The notes under the pieces are model-generated. The model was not told the DNA's origin. It did no database searches and worked only from the letters and a program-made list of their open reading frames with translations. A stretch of DNA of 64,000 nucleotides from Formicarius rufipectus (Eukaryota; Chordata; Aves; Passeriformes; Formicariidae), in contig VXAU01000186.1 of the NCBI GenBank assembly GCA_013399695.1, positions 1,269,128-1,333,127 of the forward strand. Direction: 5' to 3'. Shown one piece after another: positions 45,201-57,378 of this stretch (position 1 is the stretch's first letter; each line of letters opens with the position of its first letter). A program made the position numbers and the translations under genes.

Positions 45201-48200
45201 AAGGAATTTTCTGTCTCAAGTTACATGTCTCAGTATGCGGAATGAAATGTTGTGTCTGCCAGTGTTGTCTGGAGGAGGAAATTCCAAAAGGGTTTCAAAT
45301 GTAGTTTCTGTCCTTATGATGTTTGTTCTTCTGCAGGCTTTCAGCTCTCTCTTGGAATACTCATGTTTATTTAGCAGATAATAAGTAAAAGATTGTATTA
45401 TAGTACTTAACAGTACAACTTCTTTCCACTCTGCCTGACTTGACCTGTGAAACAGTTTTCTGATAGCTGTGGTAGTTGTCAGTCTCCTGATGTTTTAAAC
45501 TTCTTTTTTTTTGGGGGGGGGGCTATGGTTTGAGTCTTCGAATGTAGATAAATAGATGGTCTTACATGTCAGTGGAGAAGAGAGGTTGTGGATGTGGGGA
45601 CACTGGTTTAGTTGTTCCAGTTGTGTGAACTTGGTTGGTGGTGTTAAGGCTGGAGCTCAGTCAGGTCCAGCTGGCTTGGAACAAAGAGTAAAATTGTACA
45701 TACTATGTGAACAGAAACTGCCACACAGCTATACAGATCTTATAACTTTAAAGTGAGTATTTCCATGTAATAAGCTTGTGCTTTTTGGCTAAGGGAATTT
45801 TAGATGCTGGTATGCAGTATCAGATACAGCTGTGCTCAAACCTCAGCTACACATCTTACTTATAAATCAATCTTTGCCCTGTCCCTGACTTCATTCCCAA
45901 TTAATTTTTCCAGGTTGTTGACACAGAGTCTGGCAAGCAAATTCAGCTGATAAACAGGAAATCTCTGCGCACTCTGACTGCCCAGCTGCTGGTCCTGCTG
46001 ATGTCCTGGGATGGAACATCCTTTCCCTCTGTTGAACAGCTTAAGCAGCATTATGAAACTGTCCACAGTACTTCACTTAATCCATGTGAATATGGATTTA
46101 TTACCTTAAGTGAGCTCCTGAAGAGTCTGCCTTACTTGGTTGAGGTGGGTAAGCTCTTGCCTTCTGGTGTGTCTCATACAAAGAAAAGGCACAGAAGTGT
46201 GTGCACTTTATCTTTCTCTTTTTTTCTTTTTCTAATAGGTTTTTACCAGTGGTGCAGCAGAAGAATATGTCAAGCTTACAAATCTGTATATGTTTGCAAA
46301 GAATGTAAGGTCCTTACTTCACACTTACCATTATCAGCAAATCTTTCTTCATGAGTTCCCAGTAGCGTATAGCAAATACACTGGAGAAGTGCTGCAGCCT
46401 AAAGCATATGGATGCAATAATTTAGAAGAGCTCTTGGGAGCAATTCCACAGGTAGTAAGAATTCAGTTTTACACAGCTATATTGAGATTTCTGCATGGAT
46501 TAGAAGTAGTTATATAACTACAGTTTCTGTTAATTGGGGTCAATTACTGGAATAATTATTTTCTCCAAGGAAGCTTATGCCAGTTACTAAAAAATACAAG
46601 TTTCTGAGAAATCTGGACTGTATAGTAAGAAAAATAAACTGCCTCATATTGTGGTTCAGCTTTGCTTAAGAACTGTTCCTAGTAAGGCCATAAACATCCC
46701 TGGCATCTTTATCAAGTGAGAGAAATGATTTTCTGTCTTGACTGAACGAATTGCACAGTCCTGAAACCTGATTGTGATCGGGGTGCATTATTGGGTTTAG
46801 GAGTGAAGAATTGTAGGACTTTGTCAGAAGTGCCACATAGTGGAATTTTGCTGTGACATATTGTCATCTACATGTCCTAAGTGCTCTAAGATAATTTTGT
46901 GACCCAGTTTATGGCTATAAGCTTTCCTTCAAATAAATCTTAAGTGGAGAGTGACAAAATGAAATTTTGCAACTCCACATGTAAACTTTAGTTTGTTTCT
47001 TACAGTTACTATGCTTTCTGGCTCTGTGGTTTGCCTTTGCTATCAGTTAATTTACAGATAAAGTTTTTACTTGGGTAATGTAGTACAAGATAGCAATGTG
47101 ATTTAGTTTGCTTTTAGAAATAATGCCTGTGCAAAGCTGGATGAAAGGCAGTGAACAAACTGCTTTGGGCTTAACATGTGCTGATGCTCAGTTCTGCTTT
47201 TCTTCTCAATAGGTGGTCTGGATTAAAGGACATGGCCATAAGAGAATTGTGGTCCTGAAGAATGATATGAAAAGTAAGTTGTTTCAATTTTTAGCCCCAT
47301 CTTAGTTTGCTCCTGTTTCTTCTAAGAGGCATCTTGAGAAAACTAACCAAATCAACTTGCCTTTCTGTAGCTCGTTTTAGCTCACCTAGTTTTCCCCCTG
47401 CTGATCATGTGGATGATCATGGAAATCAACTAACTGATGATAACGGGCATATTGTGGAGACCCCAGGATCCGCTTCATCACTGGAACTAAGTCTAGGAAG
47501 ACCTAGCAATGGTAATGCAAATCTAATTTGTGTAAGAATTTTATTTTCTTAAGGGAAATAAGCACAGTAATTGAAGCAGCAAGGGGAGAAGTGTGTTAGT
47601 TAATCTGAACTTCTGTAAATGTGAATTATGGCTTGAAAGTTTGTTGAATTTCTGAGTATATAGTTAGGCATCTGTCCTCAGCTGTCAGTGTATACATATC
47701 TTATGACCTGCAGGTTAGAGAACTTGTGAAATGGTTCTTGAGTTATTTCAGAGCTTATCCCTTTTAAATAAGGGCAAATCACTTTGTTTTGAAACTTTCA
47801 ACTTAATTTTCACATGTAAATGTATTAGTACATAAATAGTGGATAGGATATTGGTATTTCTGCAGGGGATTTATCTGGTAACTGGTCCTTCTCTTAGCTG
47901 CTCTTCTGTTACACAAGTTTGGTCAATATCATCTTTTGCTTGAGGGATATATTTATTCAGGTAGGCGATAGTTTAACATACTAGGGCTTTGTCTGCTGTA
48001 TTTTTTTTAGTTAGGTGCTTCTAATGCAGCAAATGAATCTGAGGTTAATTATCGTTCATTAAATTAGCTTGGTGAAAACTTTTCAAATACTCTCAGAACC
48101 TCAGAATTGCCTCAAGAGACTTTACTTTTACCAGCTCTGAAACACTGACACCTTCACAGCTTACAGATGCTTTGAAAGGTGTCCCCTTGTTTCTGCAGTT

Positions 48201-48967
48201 TCTAATCAAACAGAGCAAGAGCTCCTTTGTCTCACAACCACATCTCCCATCGACCTGCTGTGTGAGCCAGTCCCTTCCTGCCTGCCGTCCCCACAGCTGA
48301 GACCTGATCCCGTGGTGCTGGAGTCTGCAGACCTCATCCAGTTTGAGGAACGCCCTGCACCTCTCACTGGTAAGAGTTTGCCTGCTTGAGTTCTGTTACT
48401 GAACTCGAGTACTGACCAGAAGTTCCCTGCTATGTATTACAGGGAACTTCCCACCTCTAAAACTGCATTTGGCCAACCTGCAGCAACTCTTTCACCACAG
48501 TCATTTCATGGTGCTTTTAGGAGTTTCAAGAGACTTAATGTGTGAGAATTAAGTTAAACCTTCTAAATAGTATGTGATGCAAACATCCCATTAGCTGAAG
48601 AGTATGGCACATTTTTTGGCTTCAAATCAGGCTGATAAGTTCTCTTTAAGGATTTTATTGCCTCATAGCAGGTACATATTGTTCGTTTTTCAAGAACGGG
48701 GCACCGATAAATCGAGCTGTCTTATTGATTTCAGAGATAATGATTTTAACAGAAGAAGAAAAACAAAGAATTGTTACTGCAGCTCAAGAAAAATTGCTCT
48801 CTGGTTCTGTGGTATCTGACACCACAGAGAATGCTTCAGTGCCTCCCTGTCAGTCATCTGAAACCCAAGGAAACAAGGAAGCAACCGACAGCCCAGCCAA
48901 AAAGCAACACAAAAACAAGGTGAAATTGGCAGCCAACTTTTCACTTGCACCTGTAACCAAGCTTTAA
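27218..48967 (+). CDS. MARF1: MARF1 (meiosis regulator and mRNA stability factor 1), complete CDS in 26 exons
   Basis: Endoribonuclease needed for female meiosis and retrotransposon control in mouse; also called limkain b1 or KIAA0430. Coding exons: 27218-27364, 28927-29598, 30607-30781, 32114-32340, 33200-33317, 34011-34183, 34978-35412, 35921-36090, 36191-36352, 37050-37239, 37917-38095, 38979-39059, 39396-39632, 40408-40527, 40849-41024, 41271-41491, 42164-42306, 43470-43603, 44051-44253, 44931-45158, 45914-46144, 46239-46451, 47213-47273, 47371-47511, 48199-48369, 48735-48967. All are GT-AG with matching phases: 5241 nt, 1746 residues (human about 1742). Order: Cys/Pro/Ser-rich N-terminus, NYN nuclease, RRM1, linker, RRM2, LOTUS array, tail ending KVKLAANFSLAPVTKL-like. 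Start chosen at MMEGNRTEN; the second Met (27221) has the better context (A at -3, G at +4). No break or missing key residue seen. Confidence 0.97.
29131..29148 (+). repeat. MARF1: (GGT)6 microsatellite coding Gly6 in MARF1
   Basis: Six pure GGT codons in the second coding exon, between HC and NLIHPG. Human MARF1 also has a Gly run here, so the tract is conserved in kind but prone to length change. Its complement creates a spurious - strand frame with a His run. Confidence 0.9.
32114..34183 (+). other. MARF1: MARF1 NYN/PIN-like nuclease domain exons
   Basis: Three exons (32114-32340, 33200-33317, 34011-34183) encode residues about 332-504. The NYN core begins PPIGVFWDIENC with Asp354 and Glu356, continues through CVCDISKEN (Asp391), AADDKLRQ (Asp422/Asp423), and STDVNFALEL (Asp448). 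These are the acidic positions expected to hold catalytic metal in NYN/PIN nucleases, so the domain looks active. Which residues bind metal is taken from the family pattern. Confidence 0.9.
34978..35412 (+). other. MARF1: MARF1 RRM1 exon
   Basis: Single exon covering residues 505-649. An RRM-like fold runs from HTLLYVYNLP (beta 1) through GGKVLSISGSSAILRF to GNRIIVSFSP. It is followed by a Ser/Lys-rich linker (KSPKKISK). It links the nuclease to RNA recognition. Confidence 0.85.
35803..35875 (+). other. MARF1: Possible cryptic/poison exon in MARF1 intron
   Basis: A strong acceptor (CTCTTTTCTTCCACAG) opens a 73-nt stretch readable as KIKNTNENAVVSHLQ... and ending CAAG|GCATGT, a possible GC-type donor. 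It lies between coding exons at 34978-35412 and 35921-36090. Including it would shift the frame and stop shortly inside the next exon, so it would act as a poison exon or is simply a pseudo-exon. Confidence 0.25.
37050..38095 (+). other. MARF1: MARF1 RRM2 exons
   Basis: Exons 37050-37239 and 37917-38095 encode the second RRM, residues about 795-870. It starts DIQISNIDYRLSRKELQQ, with the helix QEIFSRYGK at the junction, and ends SKRIQVSLATG. The exon junction falls exactly between GK and VKSVEL. Confidence 0.88.
41812..41980 (+). repeat. 169-bp intronic direct repeat, copy 1
   Basis: From GCTGAGATGTGTAGCTTGTG to CAGTTGCAGTAGCACTCATG plus G. By eye it is identical over its whole length to 44453-44621. 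It lies in the MARF1 intron after exon 41271-41491. It does not resemble CR1 and has no tRNA-like or terminal-repeat signature that I recognise. Confidence 0.92.
44453..44621 (+). repeat. 169-bp intronic direct repeat, copy 2
   Basis: Second copy of the block at 41812-41980, same orientation, offset 2641 bp, in the intron after exon 44051-44253. Flanking sequence diverges abruptly on both sides, so the duplicated unit is sharply bounded. Confidence 0.92.
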
Positions 48968-51180
48968 CTCTTTCTTTTTAGTGTGAAAGACAAATACCCA
49001 TGGACTCTGCACAAAGTGAAGTTATTTGCTAGCCCAGATGTATTTTAATGAGAGGCCTAGAAAACTTAATTTGTATTTAATGTGTTCTGTGAAGACTTTG
49101 TTCCTTTTACACTGAACACAGCTGTTAGCAGGGCAGATTTTTTTCTATTACTTTGAAAAAAAGTCTGGCATTTGTTAAATTATTCTTAAATTTTACAGTT
49201 TTTCATAAATGTGTTCAGTAAAAGCAAAATATTAAAAAATGGAACAGATTTTATTTTCCTTAAGCCTTGTTGGTGATGTAGTCATACATGTAGCATATTG
49301 TACTCTATAGGCTGTTGCTTACTGGTATTGTTTCAGACAGTATTAATGAAATGCATGATTTGTCTTTCAAAAGCCTGTTGAGAAATTTTAACTCACTGAC
49401 CTGGAATGACAAAAGTAAAGGGAGTTGATTGTCCTCCAGAGGAGAAACTTGTTCTCTGACCTTTCAGATGACTTGTAACTGCATTGAAAATTCTTGCCTA
49501 AAGATGTCTGTAGAAGATTATGCGGATCTTGTGTAAAACTTGTTTTAAATGCGTTTTTTCTGTAGCTTTCAGTTCCATTTAGGAGCTTTCTAAGACACCG
49601 ATGCTTTAAGCTTCCCTCTTATATTTAGTTTCAGTCCTGCACGGGTTTGGTTAAGGAAAAGACTGTCTTGGGGTCATGAGTTTAAGATACAGACACACAC
49701 ATTTTCATTGTGTCTAGAAATGAAGTTAGGAAGATTCTGATATTTCTGAAATATGCATTTAATGCATAAATTACAGATAATGGAGCGGGTCTTATTAAAA
49801 TGGCTTGTGATGGAAGGTCCTGATGCTATTTCCACCTGTAAGGAAAGTTCTAGCTACATGTGGAAAAGCTAAGGTTGTTCTGCTTAACCTTGTTTTCTAC
49901 TTTTAAGCATGTTCAGTGAATGGGAAGCTTGTTCTTTGTGCTGTCTTTTAGCTGTGTCTGTTTTTATTCTAAGACTTACTGCTAGTGTTGGAAGCTTTCT
50001 TTGAATTGTGGTATCTTGTGTTGGCTTTTGAAAGGGCCACCTTTGGAAGAGAGGCTAAGTCAGTGGAAGACCTTAACTCTAGTTGGCAGAAGTGTCCAGT
50101 GTGTGAGACTTTATACCCATTCTGGGTAACCATGGCATTTACAATGGGTTGTATTTGCCAAGCAGCAAAACAAATTGCTTGTAGTATTGAAAGAACCTAT
50201 ACTAGAGGCTTTCCACTGGCCAACAGAGTATTTTTAGATGGATTGTATTGTAATATGCAAGAGATGGAACACAGGCTCTGATTTCTCTGCCAGCAGCAAG
50301 AAATGCCACTGAATAATGGCTATAGACAGAATTTTACTAGTCAGATTTTGTTAGAAAATCTTTTATATTTAGGCAAGTATTACCAGTAGACAACTTAGAG
50401 GCATTGTAAGTGCAAAGAAACACTTGGAAGTTTTTCTGAGCATTATGGCATAGTATTTTGAATCCCTAGTAAACCTCTACAGACATACTGCTAGAGAAAA
50501 GAAGTAAGTTTTTGTGGAAATGCTTTTAATGAGTTAAATGTAAAAAAATCTGCTTTCACCTGCAGTTTGATAAGGTTAACAGTGATCAGTCTAGAACATT
50601 CTTTCAGAAGAGCACACATTGGAGAAAAGACCAGCTGGGAATTGTATTTTCATGAGATGCAGCTACAAGTCATCTGGAGTACTAAAGAAAAGCAGGTTTT
50701 TGCTTCAGAGGAGAATATAGTATTTGCCAAAATAAGTTTGGTGGTTATGCCACATGCAGAGGTCAGCATATCTTATCTGGATTTGTGTGTGATTCTGCTG
50801 AAATCGCTGTTTGAAAGTAATAGAATAATACATTTGAGAAGTTGTGTTCATAGTGTAACAAAATAGCTAATTGAATTGCAATATATTTTTTTATCCAAAG
50901 GGTTAAAAGAATGATGTGACTTAGATTGAAAAGCATTACAACCATGAAATTCTTTAATTTAGCAAATAAATGTACTACTTCAGATTCATGTTTGTTTAAA
51001 AGAAAAAATGTCACTGAAGCCCTCAATTCATGCACTATCTTTTTTCTGGGAAAGGGAGAGAGAAGAAAGAATTCTTTTCTTAACTGTCTGCTTTGTTTGG
51101 ACACTTTCTTTTGTGGCTCAAGTGCTGTTTTGTGTGTTTGGGACCAAACAGTTGTGTCAATAAAATTTTCAAGCAAGCAT
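48968..51180 (+). other. MARF1: MARF1 3' UTR
   Basis: About 2.2 kb of AT-rich non-coding sequence between the MARF1 stop and an AATAAA at 51159-51164. An ATTAAA at 49231-49236 could give a short alternative 3' UTR, and an AATAAA at 51574-51579 a slightly longer one. The frames at 49985-50281, 50567-50866 and 50926-51228 have no family resemblance and are treated as chance. Confidence 0.65.
51159..51164 (+). terminator. MARF1: MARF1 polyadenylation signal
   Basis: AATAAA followed by a CA-containing cleavage context (AAGCAAGCATAAC) and a GT-rich stretch (TCTTGTCCTTGTCTG). The resulting mRNA size fits the known several-kb MARF1 transcript. Confidence 0.65.
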
Positions 51181-51184
51181 AACT

Positions 51185-54100
51185 CTTGTCCTTGTCTGAA
51201 GACCTGGCAAAGAAAACCCCTGTCCTAGAATCCTTAACTTGCTGTGTCATGTTAAATTTAATTCTTCAGACAGAACAGAGAGGTAAAATTTGAATTTTAG
51301 TGAAGACTAAAAAAACACTAAACTTTGGAGAATGAGGTTTTTCTCAGTTTCTGGAATTGAGCAGTTAGCAGATGGACTCAGTATCTCTTATTGCTCTTCA
51401 TACAATGCAATGTTTAGGGTTTATTTTGAAAGGAAACTCTATTGTTTCTCATTTTAAAGAGAAAAATGGAGAAAGGAGTGTAAAGGCAACAGCTGGAAGT
51501 CAAGTGTTCCTCCTGAGTTTGCCTCTCTGAGATGCTAAAACTGTCACAAATGTCATACAGAGTGTTACTGTAGAATAAAGTCAACAAGTCACTTTTGAGT
51601 TACAATGGCTTTGTTTTCCAGCTCTCTGAAGTTGGTGATTATCCAGGAACTATGAATCTGGCAAATGTCTTTCACTAGTGTTTTGAACTTCAGAACCTAA
51701 CAAAATAGAAAAGGGCAACTAAACCGAACTGTTCTGTCATCTCACAGCTTCGTGGGCAAAATTAAAGAGCTCCTGACTTTTTTTTTTTTTAATCTTGTGA
51801 CATCCTGTCCCTTATTGGAACTGCTGAGTGGAACAGGTGTCAGGGCTGCTGCAGGTAAGCACTCACTTGACCTTGGAGAGTACTTGTTCAGCAGACAACT
51901 TTAACTGCCTAAAAACCTTAGTTAGCAGGAAACTAGTGCAATGAATATCCCTTTTCAAAAGGAGGAACAGGCAATTTATAGAAACTTTCTATAGCAACCC
52001 CACCAATCTTATAATCACCACTCTATAACTGAATTTTTTGTGACTGTTTTTAAGTATATGAATGAGTAAAATCCCTCATTAGCACCTGGCATGTGATAAC
52101 CTTCAAAAGGTGAGTTTTTTTAATGCTGCTTTGGTGTTGTGCTGCAAACATTGCCACTTCTTTCATTCTCCCGTTATGTTTAGCCATCTGGTTCAAGTTA
52201 CTAGAAGTTTTTAGAAGTCATGATGGAAATAACTACTTTTTTTTTTTTAAATTAATATGGTTTGTTTTGCCTGCCATGATGTAAGAGGACAGACTAATTG
52301 CATGGTTTAACTTCTATTAATAGCATCTTTCCAGCATACATTACTTTTAATGTACTGTTCCTCCTTGTATGGACTATTTTTGTTTAATATTACATAGATG
52401 GATAAAATTAGGAAAAAAAATCTTAATTCAAGTAGTTACTAAAATGGTTTGTAGAGCTACACATATGCTGTAGAGAGCAGATTGATCTAAATGGCATTCT
52501 CTATTTTACAAGAAATTTCTCAAATGCTGCTTTAGGGTGTTATTTCTGAGAGTTTTCTGTAGAGTTAAAAAGGCTTCACTAAGATCAGTTTTAAGGCCTT
52601 TTTTAGATATGCTTGCCTAGTCCTATCTACTTCTGAGCTACTTCACATCTAGAACACCTGTCTAAGAAAGATTTTGATTTTCCCCTCTTTTGGCTGATTA
52701 CCACTGACAGTTTTTCTTTTTTTTTTTCCCTCTGAGAATTAAAGTAGTTTGACTACAAATAGTGGCAAGCTTGACAAAAGAAATCTAACTGTGCTGGCTG
52801 AACTTGAAATGAAAATTGTTTGCTGTGCAGATTGGAGCATTTGAAAATATCTGGCATTTAAACTCAAGACATTAGGACTGCATTCTTACAAGATAACTGA
52901 AGGTTGTTGCCAGTGTAGTTGAGATAGAGGATACACGGATATTATGCAGTGAGACCTCAGCACCTTCTCGAACTGTAGGTGAGTAATTTCATTTTAACTG
53001 AAGACCAGGATAAACATTTTGTATGTCAAGTAAATGCTGAGGAAAACAATCAAGTTGCACAGAGGGAAGGAGAGGAACAGTTCACAGCCCTGTAACCAAA
53101 GTTTGCTGTTAAATTTTCTGTTGTTTCTTTTTTTAAGGTGTGGGAGGGGAATGTGAGGGTGGACTAGATGACCATGTGGAAACTTCCAGGATTCCCTCAG
53201 AGTGAGTGAGTTAGAATAAAATAACCCTAAATGGATTAAGGCAGGAATAGAAAAACTTCCAGTCTATCTGAAGTGTGTCAAAGTAGATTTCAAAGTCTAA
53301 TCCTTTATAGCATCAAGCTCATTATAATGCACTGATTTCTGTAGCTGATGAGGTTTACTTTTTAGGTATCAGTTTAAGCATTTCTTAGTGTCCTATCACA
53401 AGTAGTTCAGCCTCACATGAAGTGTTGTTGCAGGAAACTGCCTCTCATTAAGAAACTAATAATGCTGTAAAGGGTGCAAGCTTGCTTTTAAGGGAAATGC
53501 TGCTGTTACACACTTTGTTCATCTCAGACTAAGCTGTTGCTGAGGTTGTCAGGATCCAGGCTTGGATGCTGTTGTGTTCTCAATATCCCATGTGAAGTGT
53601 TGTATCCATATGGAAGGAAGAATAAGTTTTGGACTTGAATTACATCTTGGTTATGACCCTCTCAGGAAGCAGCCTCTTTGACTGGCTGTTTATAGTATGG
53701 ATGGGATGATGGGAAATGGCATATATGCTGGGGCAGAGTAGGGCTGTGTTCATTTAAGTAACACGATTGCCCTTTTGGCTTGGCAACTTTTTTGATACTC
53801 GGGTACCTTGGGACCTTTATATTCTTCATGCAGGCTGGGAACTGTCTCTGGACTGTAGTGAGGTTCCAAAGTCATTTGGGAGCACAGTGAAATTGGGTTT
53901 TTTGGTGGGTTTTGTTTTTTTTTTCAGTGAGAAAATCCTTTATTTAGTAGCATTATTAACTTATCTAAGTATTCCTTTCTTGCAGAATAGTAATCCTATT
54001 CTTTTTGAAAAGTGTAGCAGCACAGTAAGTTCATCCCACTCCACAACCACTTATTTCCTTCAGTAATGGACAAACAGACAGACATCATCACACAGACAAA

Positions 54101-56160
54101 TGAAGGCCCAGTATAACACAGCAGCTTAGTTTATTTGGAAATATATTTAACTTGGAAGAGATTCAGTAGGCCTAGGGGAAGGTCCAAGAGAACCATTTGC
54201 TGGTAGAACTGGTGATTTGTACAAATAGCACTTCAGCACTTCTGTTTTTCTCAGTAGACCAAGATCCTTTCCTGAACATAGTTGTGTTTACCAGAGTGTG
54301 TCAAATCCACCTCACACTTTCTTTTCCCAATGCCTTGCCTTCTTTCTGAAGTGATAAACAGCCAGGATTTCCAGAAGAGATTTTGGGTGCTGCAGTCCTT
54401 CAATGTGTCTTTTTGCAGAGAGTAGCTGATGCCTGAAAATGAACTCTGAAATGAGGCCATTTACTCCATATAGTCACCTAAAGATCCTTGTCTGATATTC
54501 TGCTGATTTTATATATGGGAATGCTATAATGTGTGGTGTTCACAGGATCAAAGGAGTTACAAAGCCCCTGATTGTTTTTGGGATTTCCAGTGGTGGTGTG
54601 ATTTTTAAAAAAATGAGGACTAATATTTTTACACTTAGTTCCTTCTCAAGGTTAATTGTTTAATTGCAGTCATTATCTTTGACATAAACCATTATGAATC
54701 TGCTGTGTTACTGGCTGGACAATGTAAGCCAGTGAGGAACACAGTTGAGAATCTGACCTCAGTCTAAAAAACCCAGGACTTTATTGCTGAGCACCATCAC
54801 TGACCCAGGTCTGAAGGAGTCACTGGTGCACTGCAGGCAAACCCACCCAAATACCAACAGAAGTTATGCACTTGCTAATTAAAACCAAAAGCTCACACAA
54901 AGGAAACCTTTTGGCTGAGCCAAGCTAGAACTTCTGAAAATGAAGTTCACTCTCCTTAACACTGCTTAGTTCAAGTCCCTTTGGGGCACTGGCTTCCAGT
55001 GCTTAACTGTAGGAGTGTTGCTTATTCATACTTGCCATGTTTCTGCTTTGCTTTAATTAAAGGACAGGGCTCTGTAGCCTTGTCATGTGTTGCATCCCAG
55101 GAGTGTCTAACTCTGTTTCTTGTTAATGGAATATTTTCATGGGAACCTGCCTTGTACCCATCTCACTTTTCTTCCCAAGGGTCTGTGGTTTCTGTGCAGC
55201 ATTTGGGGATCAGCACAGCCTGGGTTCAACACTTATGTGCATAAGTCACCTTGTGCCTTAAAAACCATGTGCAAAGGCCTTCAGGACCCTTTATTTACTG
55301 GCATTCCCAGCACTTGGTTGTAACAGCTGAGCCTCCTAAGGCTTGAGGTTTGGTGCTTCACTACAGCTTTTTCTCTGACTTCGATTTGCCCTTACTAAGG
55401 GCACTGAATGTCTGCCTCTTGTCTTCAGTGACTGATAATTCCTGGTATCTTAACTGGGCACCAGCAACTTCAAGAGGCATTTCCCAGAAGCCAGTGGGTG
55501 TTTCTTTCCCTCCAGTGTATATTGTGTCCTACAAGCAGGTTTTCCCCTACCTGTTCATGTCCACAGGTGCTGTGGAGTCCAACCCACACCAAGGTACAGC
55601 AGATATCACCAGCTACAGGGTCAGGGTGATGCCACATGTTTCAACAAGGATGCAATAACTGCCTCTGTCTCTTCAGCCTTTCTGTTCTCTTGCCTCTGTC
55701 TTTGGTCAAAGTAATTAAAGTGCCTCATGTCTTAGTGGAAAACTTTTGTGTTTTTTTCCTCTGTCATCCTTAAACCTTAAGAATCTGAGTGATGTAGGTT
55801 CTTTGTCTCAAGTGACTCTGCAATATTGAAACAAATTATTCTGGAAATACAAATGTTTTTCATCAAATCAGTCTGTGCTAGGGATTAGGTTTTCTTTGCC
55901 TAAGAATACTCTGAGTTACTTTACTTGCCTTGAGCCTTAATAAGGTTTTTTTTTTCCTCTCTAAAAAAATAGCTATCATTTTGGGCTAACTGCTGTTAAT
56001 TTTTTTTCTCCTTTCCTATACTGTGGTTCCTTTGTATATAAGCACACACTTCACTTAGCTGACTTCACAAAATGAAAGTTCCTCCTGTAAAACTCTATTT
56101 TAGGAACTCTTTGCTATCTGTTTGTTATTTCTAAGCCTGAGATTTTCACACTAGATCCAT
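51185..56160. other. Convergent intergenic spacer MARF1/BMERB1
   Basis: About 5 kb between predicted 3' ends. It shows a CR1 remnant near 53150, poly-T runs and chance frames (for example 53767-54066 and 55350-55658). No gene, RNA or conserved element could be supported. Part of the right side may be BMERB1 3' UTR if distal polyadenylation sites at 54130-54135 or 55290-55295 (TTTATT on +) are used. Confidence 0.5.
53150..53215 (+). repeat. CR1 3' end remnant
   Basis: GAGGGTGGACTAGATGACCA, then TGTGGAAACTTCCAGGATTC, resembles the CR1 motif GGTTGGACTAGATGATC...CCTTCCAACC in sense orientation. It is short and diverged. Confidence 0.55.
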
Positions 56161-56165
56161 GTACA

Positions 56166-56171
56166 TTTATT
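56166..56171 (-). terminator. BMERB1: Candidate BMERB1 polyadenylation signal
   Basis: TTTATT on + (AATAAA on the gene strand), about 1.2 kb past the BMERB1 stop. ATTAAA variants at 56270-56275 and 56298-56303 are alternatives. Choice among them is uncertain. Confidence 0.35.
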
Positions 56172-57378
56172 TCACTATTTACACCTATCACGGTACATTT
56201 ATATGGAATACCATCACACAGACAAACCAGCTACTGACAGCTAATATTAAGATATTAGATTCCACAAGGTTTAATCTGCATAGAGACCAGAAATACATTT
56301 AATGGTGAAACACAGGGAAGTCTTTCTATATTTCCCTTCATTTTAAACCCATTCTGTTTAGAATGTGATTTTTCTGCCACAAATACCTACTTCTGCATTT
56401 GTATATTTGTCTCGTGATTAATTTGTCTTGGGTGGCTTGTGTCTTCCTCTGCTTGATAGTTTATATTTCTTATGGTCACAAAACGTACAATCAGTACTTA
56501 CTTTAAGCATTGTTTAAGTATCAGTTAAATTTTGTTTGTCTTCTACTCTTCTCCCAGCAACCTCCCAGTGATTGTGTAATCTCCTCCTGCATGTAGCTTC
56601 TAAAAGTGGACAAAACTGTCTGGGGGAATATTTCTGACCCCATGTGAGGTGGAGATGTAAAACAGAAATGACACAACTTTGGGTTGCATCATCTATTTGC
56701 AGATCACTGTAGCTGTGCTTGCTAAAGCTTTGCCAGAGGCTTATTTCCCCTGGTGCAAGCAATGTTAGTTTGACTTGAGGAATTCAGAAATCAAATGGGA
56801 TATAAAAATCTGTAGCTACTTGCAGCATCCTTGTCATTGATCGTGTTCTTCAGGAAGAATTTGAAGTAGTTGAACATCATAAGTTTGGTATTTTGTATGC
56901 AACATCAGTTATCCTAAAGTTGCTTCATCTATCAGTTGTGCTATACACATACAGCATTGCTACTTGTGGCTTTTTTGGGGAAAAGTAGCCAGAATAGGAT
57001 AGCTCAGCAAATTCTGAGTGCAGTTTGTTACAGGGGGGGGAAAGTATGACAACTTTTTACATTCTTAGCCTGTTAAAAATGCTGTTTTACACCTTACTGG
57101 ATAAAATAGACCCTCTCCTCATTCACTTGTGTCACTGGGGTGTTTTTGTTGACTCTGCTACTGATCTCTTCTGGTCCCTGGACAGCCACCATATAGATTT
57201 CTTTTGTTTTAGGCATGCGTGAGTGATCCATGCAACAGTGAAGAACCTGCCATTGTACAGTCCATGGATTACTGTTGTACCAGTGCTCTTGACTCCTTTA
57301 GCAGGATGCTGTTGGTTCCCCTCACCAGACAGTTCCAGTCAATGAAAACATTGGAAAGACAGGGTAGAAAGCCCAGAG
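56172..57378 (-). other. BMERB1: BMERB1 3' UTR (inferred)
   Basis: Non-coding sequence between the BMERB1 stop and the nearest canonical AATAAA on its strand. No coding potential or known repeat was recognised. Confidence 0.4.

Larger units (their letters stand above)
38979..47273 (+). other. MARF1: MARF1 LOTUS/OST-HTH repeat array exons
   Basis: Twelve exons encode residues about 883-1565, a run of roughly eight LOTUS (OST-HTH) domains that bind RNA in this family. The clearest are in exons 41271-41491 (FSREVIDLLKSQ ... FIPTYHHHFAKQCRV), 42164-42306 plus 43470-43603, 44051-44253 (FSKEVVDLLRHQ ... FIPCYHHHFGRQCKL), 44931-45158 (FVKLLRGQKDN), 45914-46144 (LLVLLMSWDG) and 46239-46451. The third and fifth domains are strikingly alike, pointing to internal duplication that is also present in human MARF1. 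Confidence 0.9.
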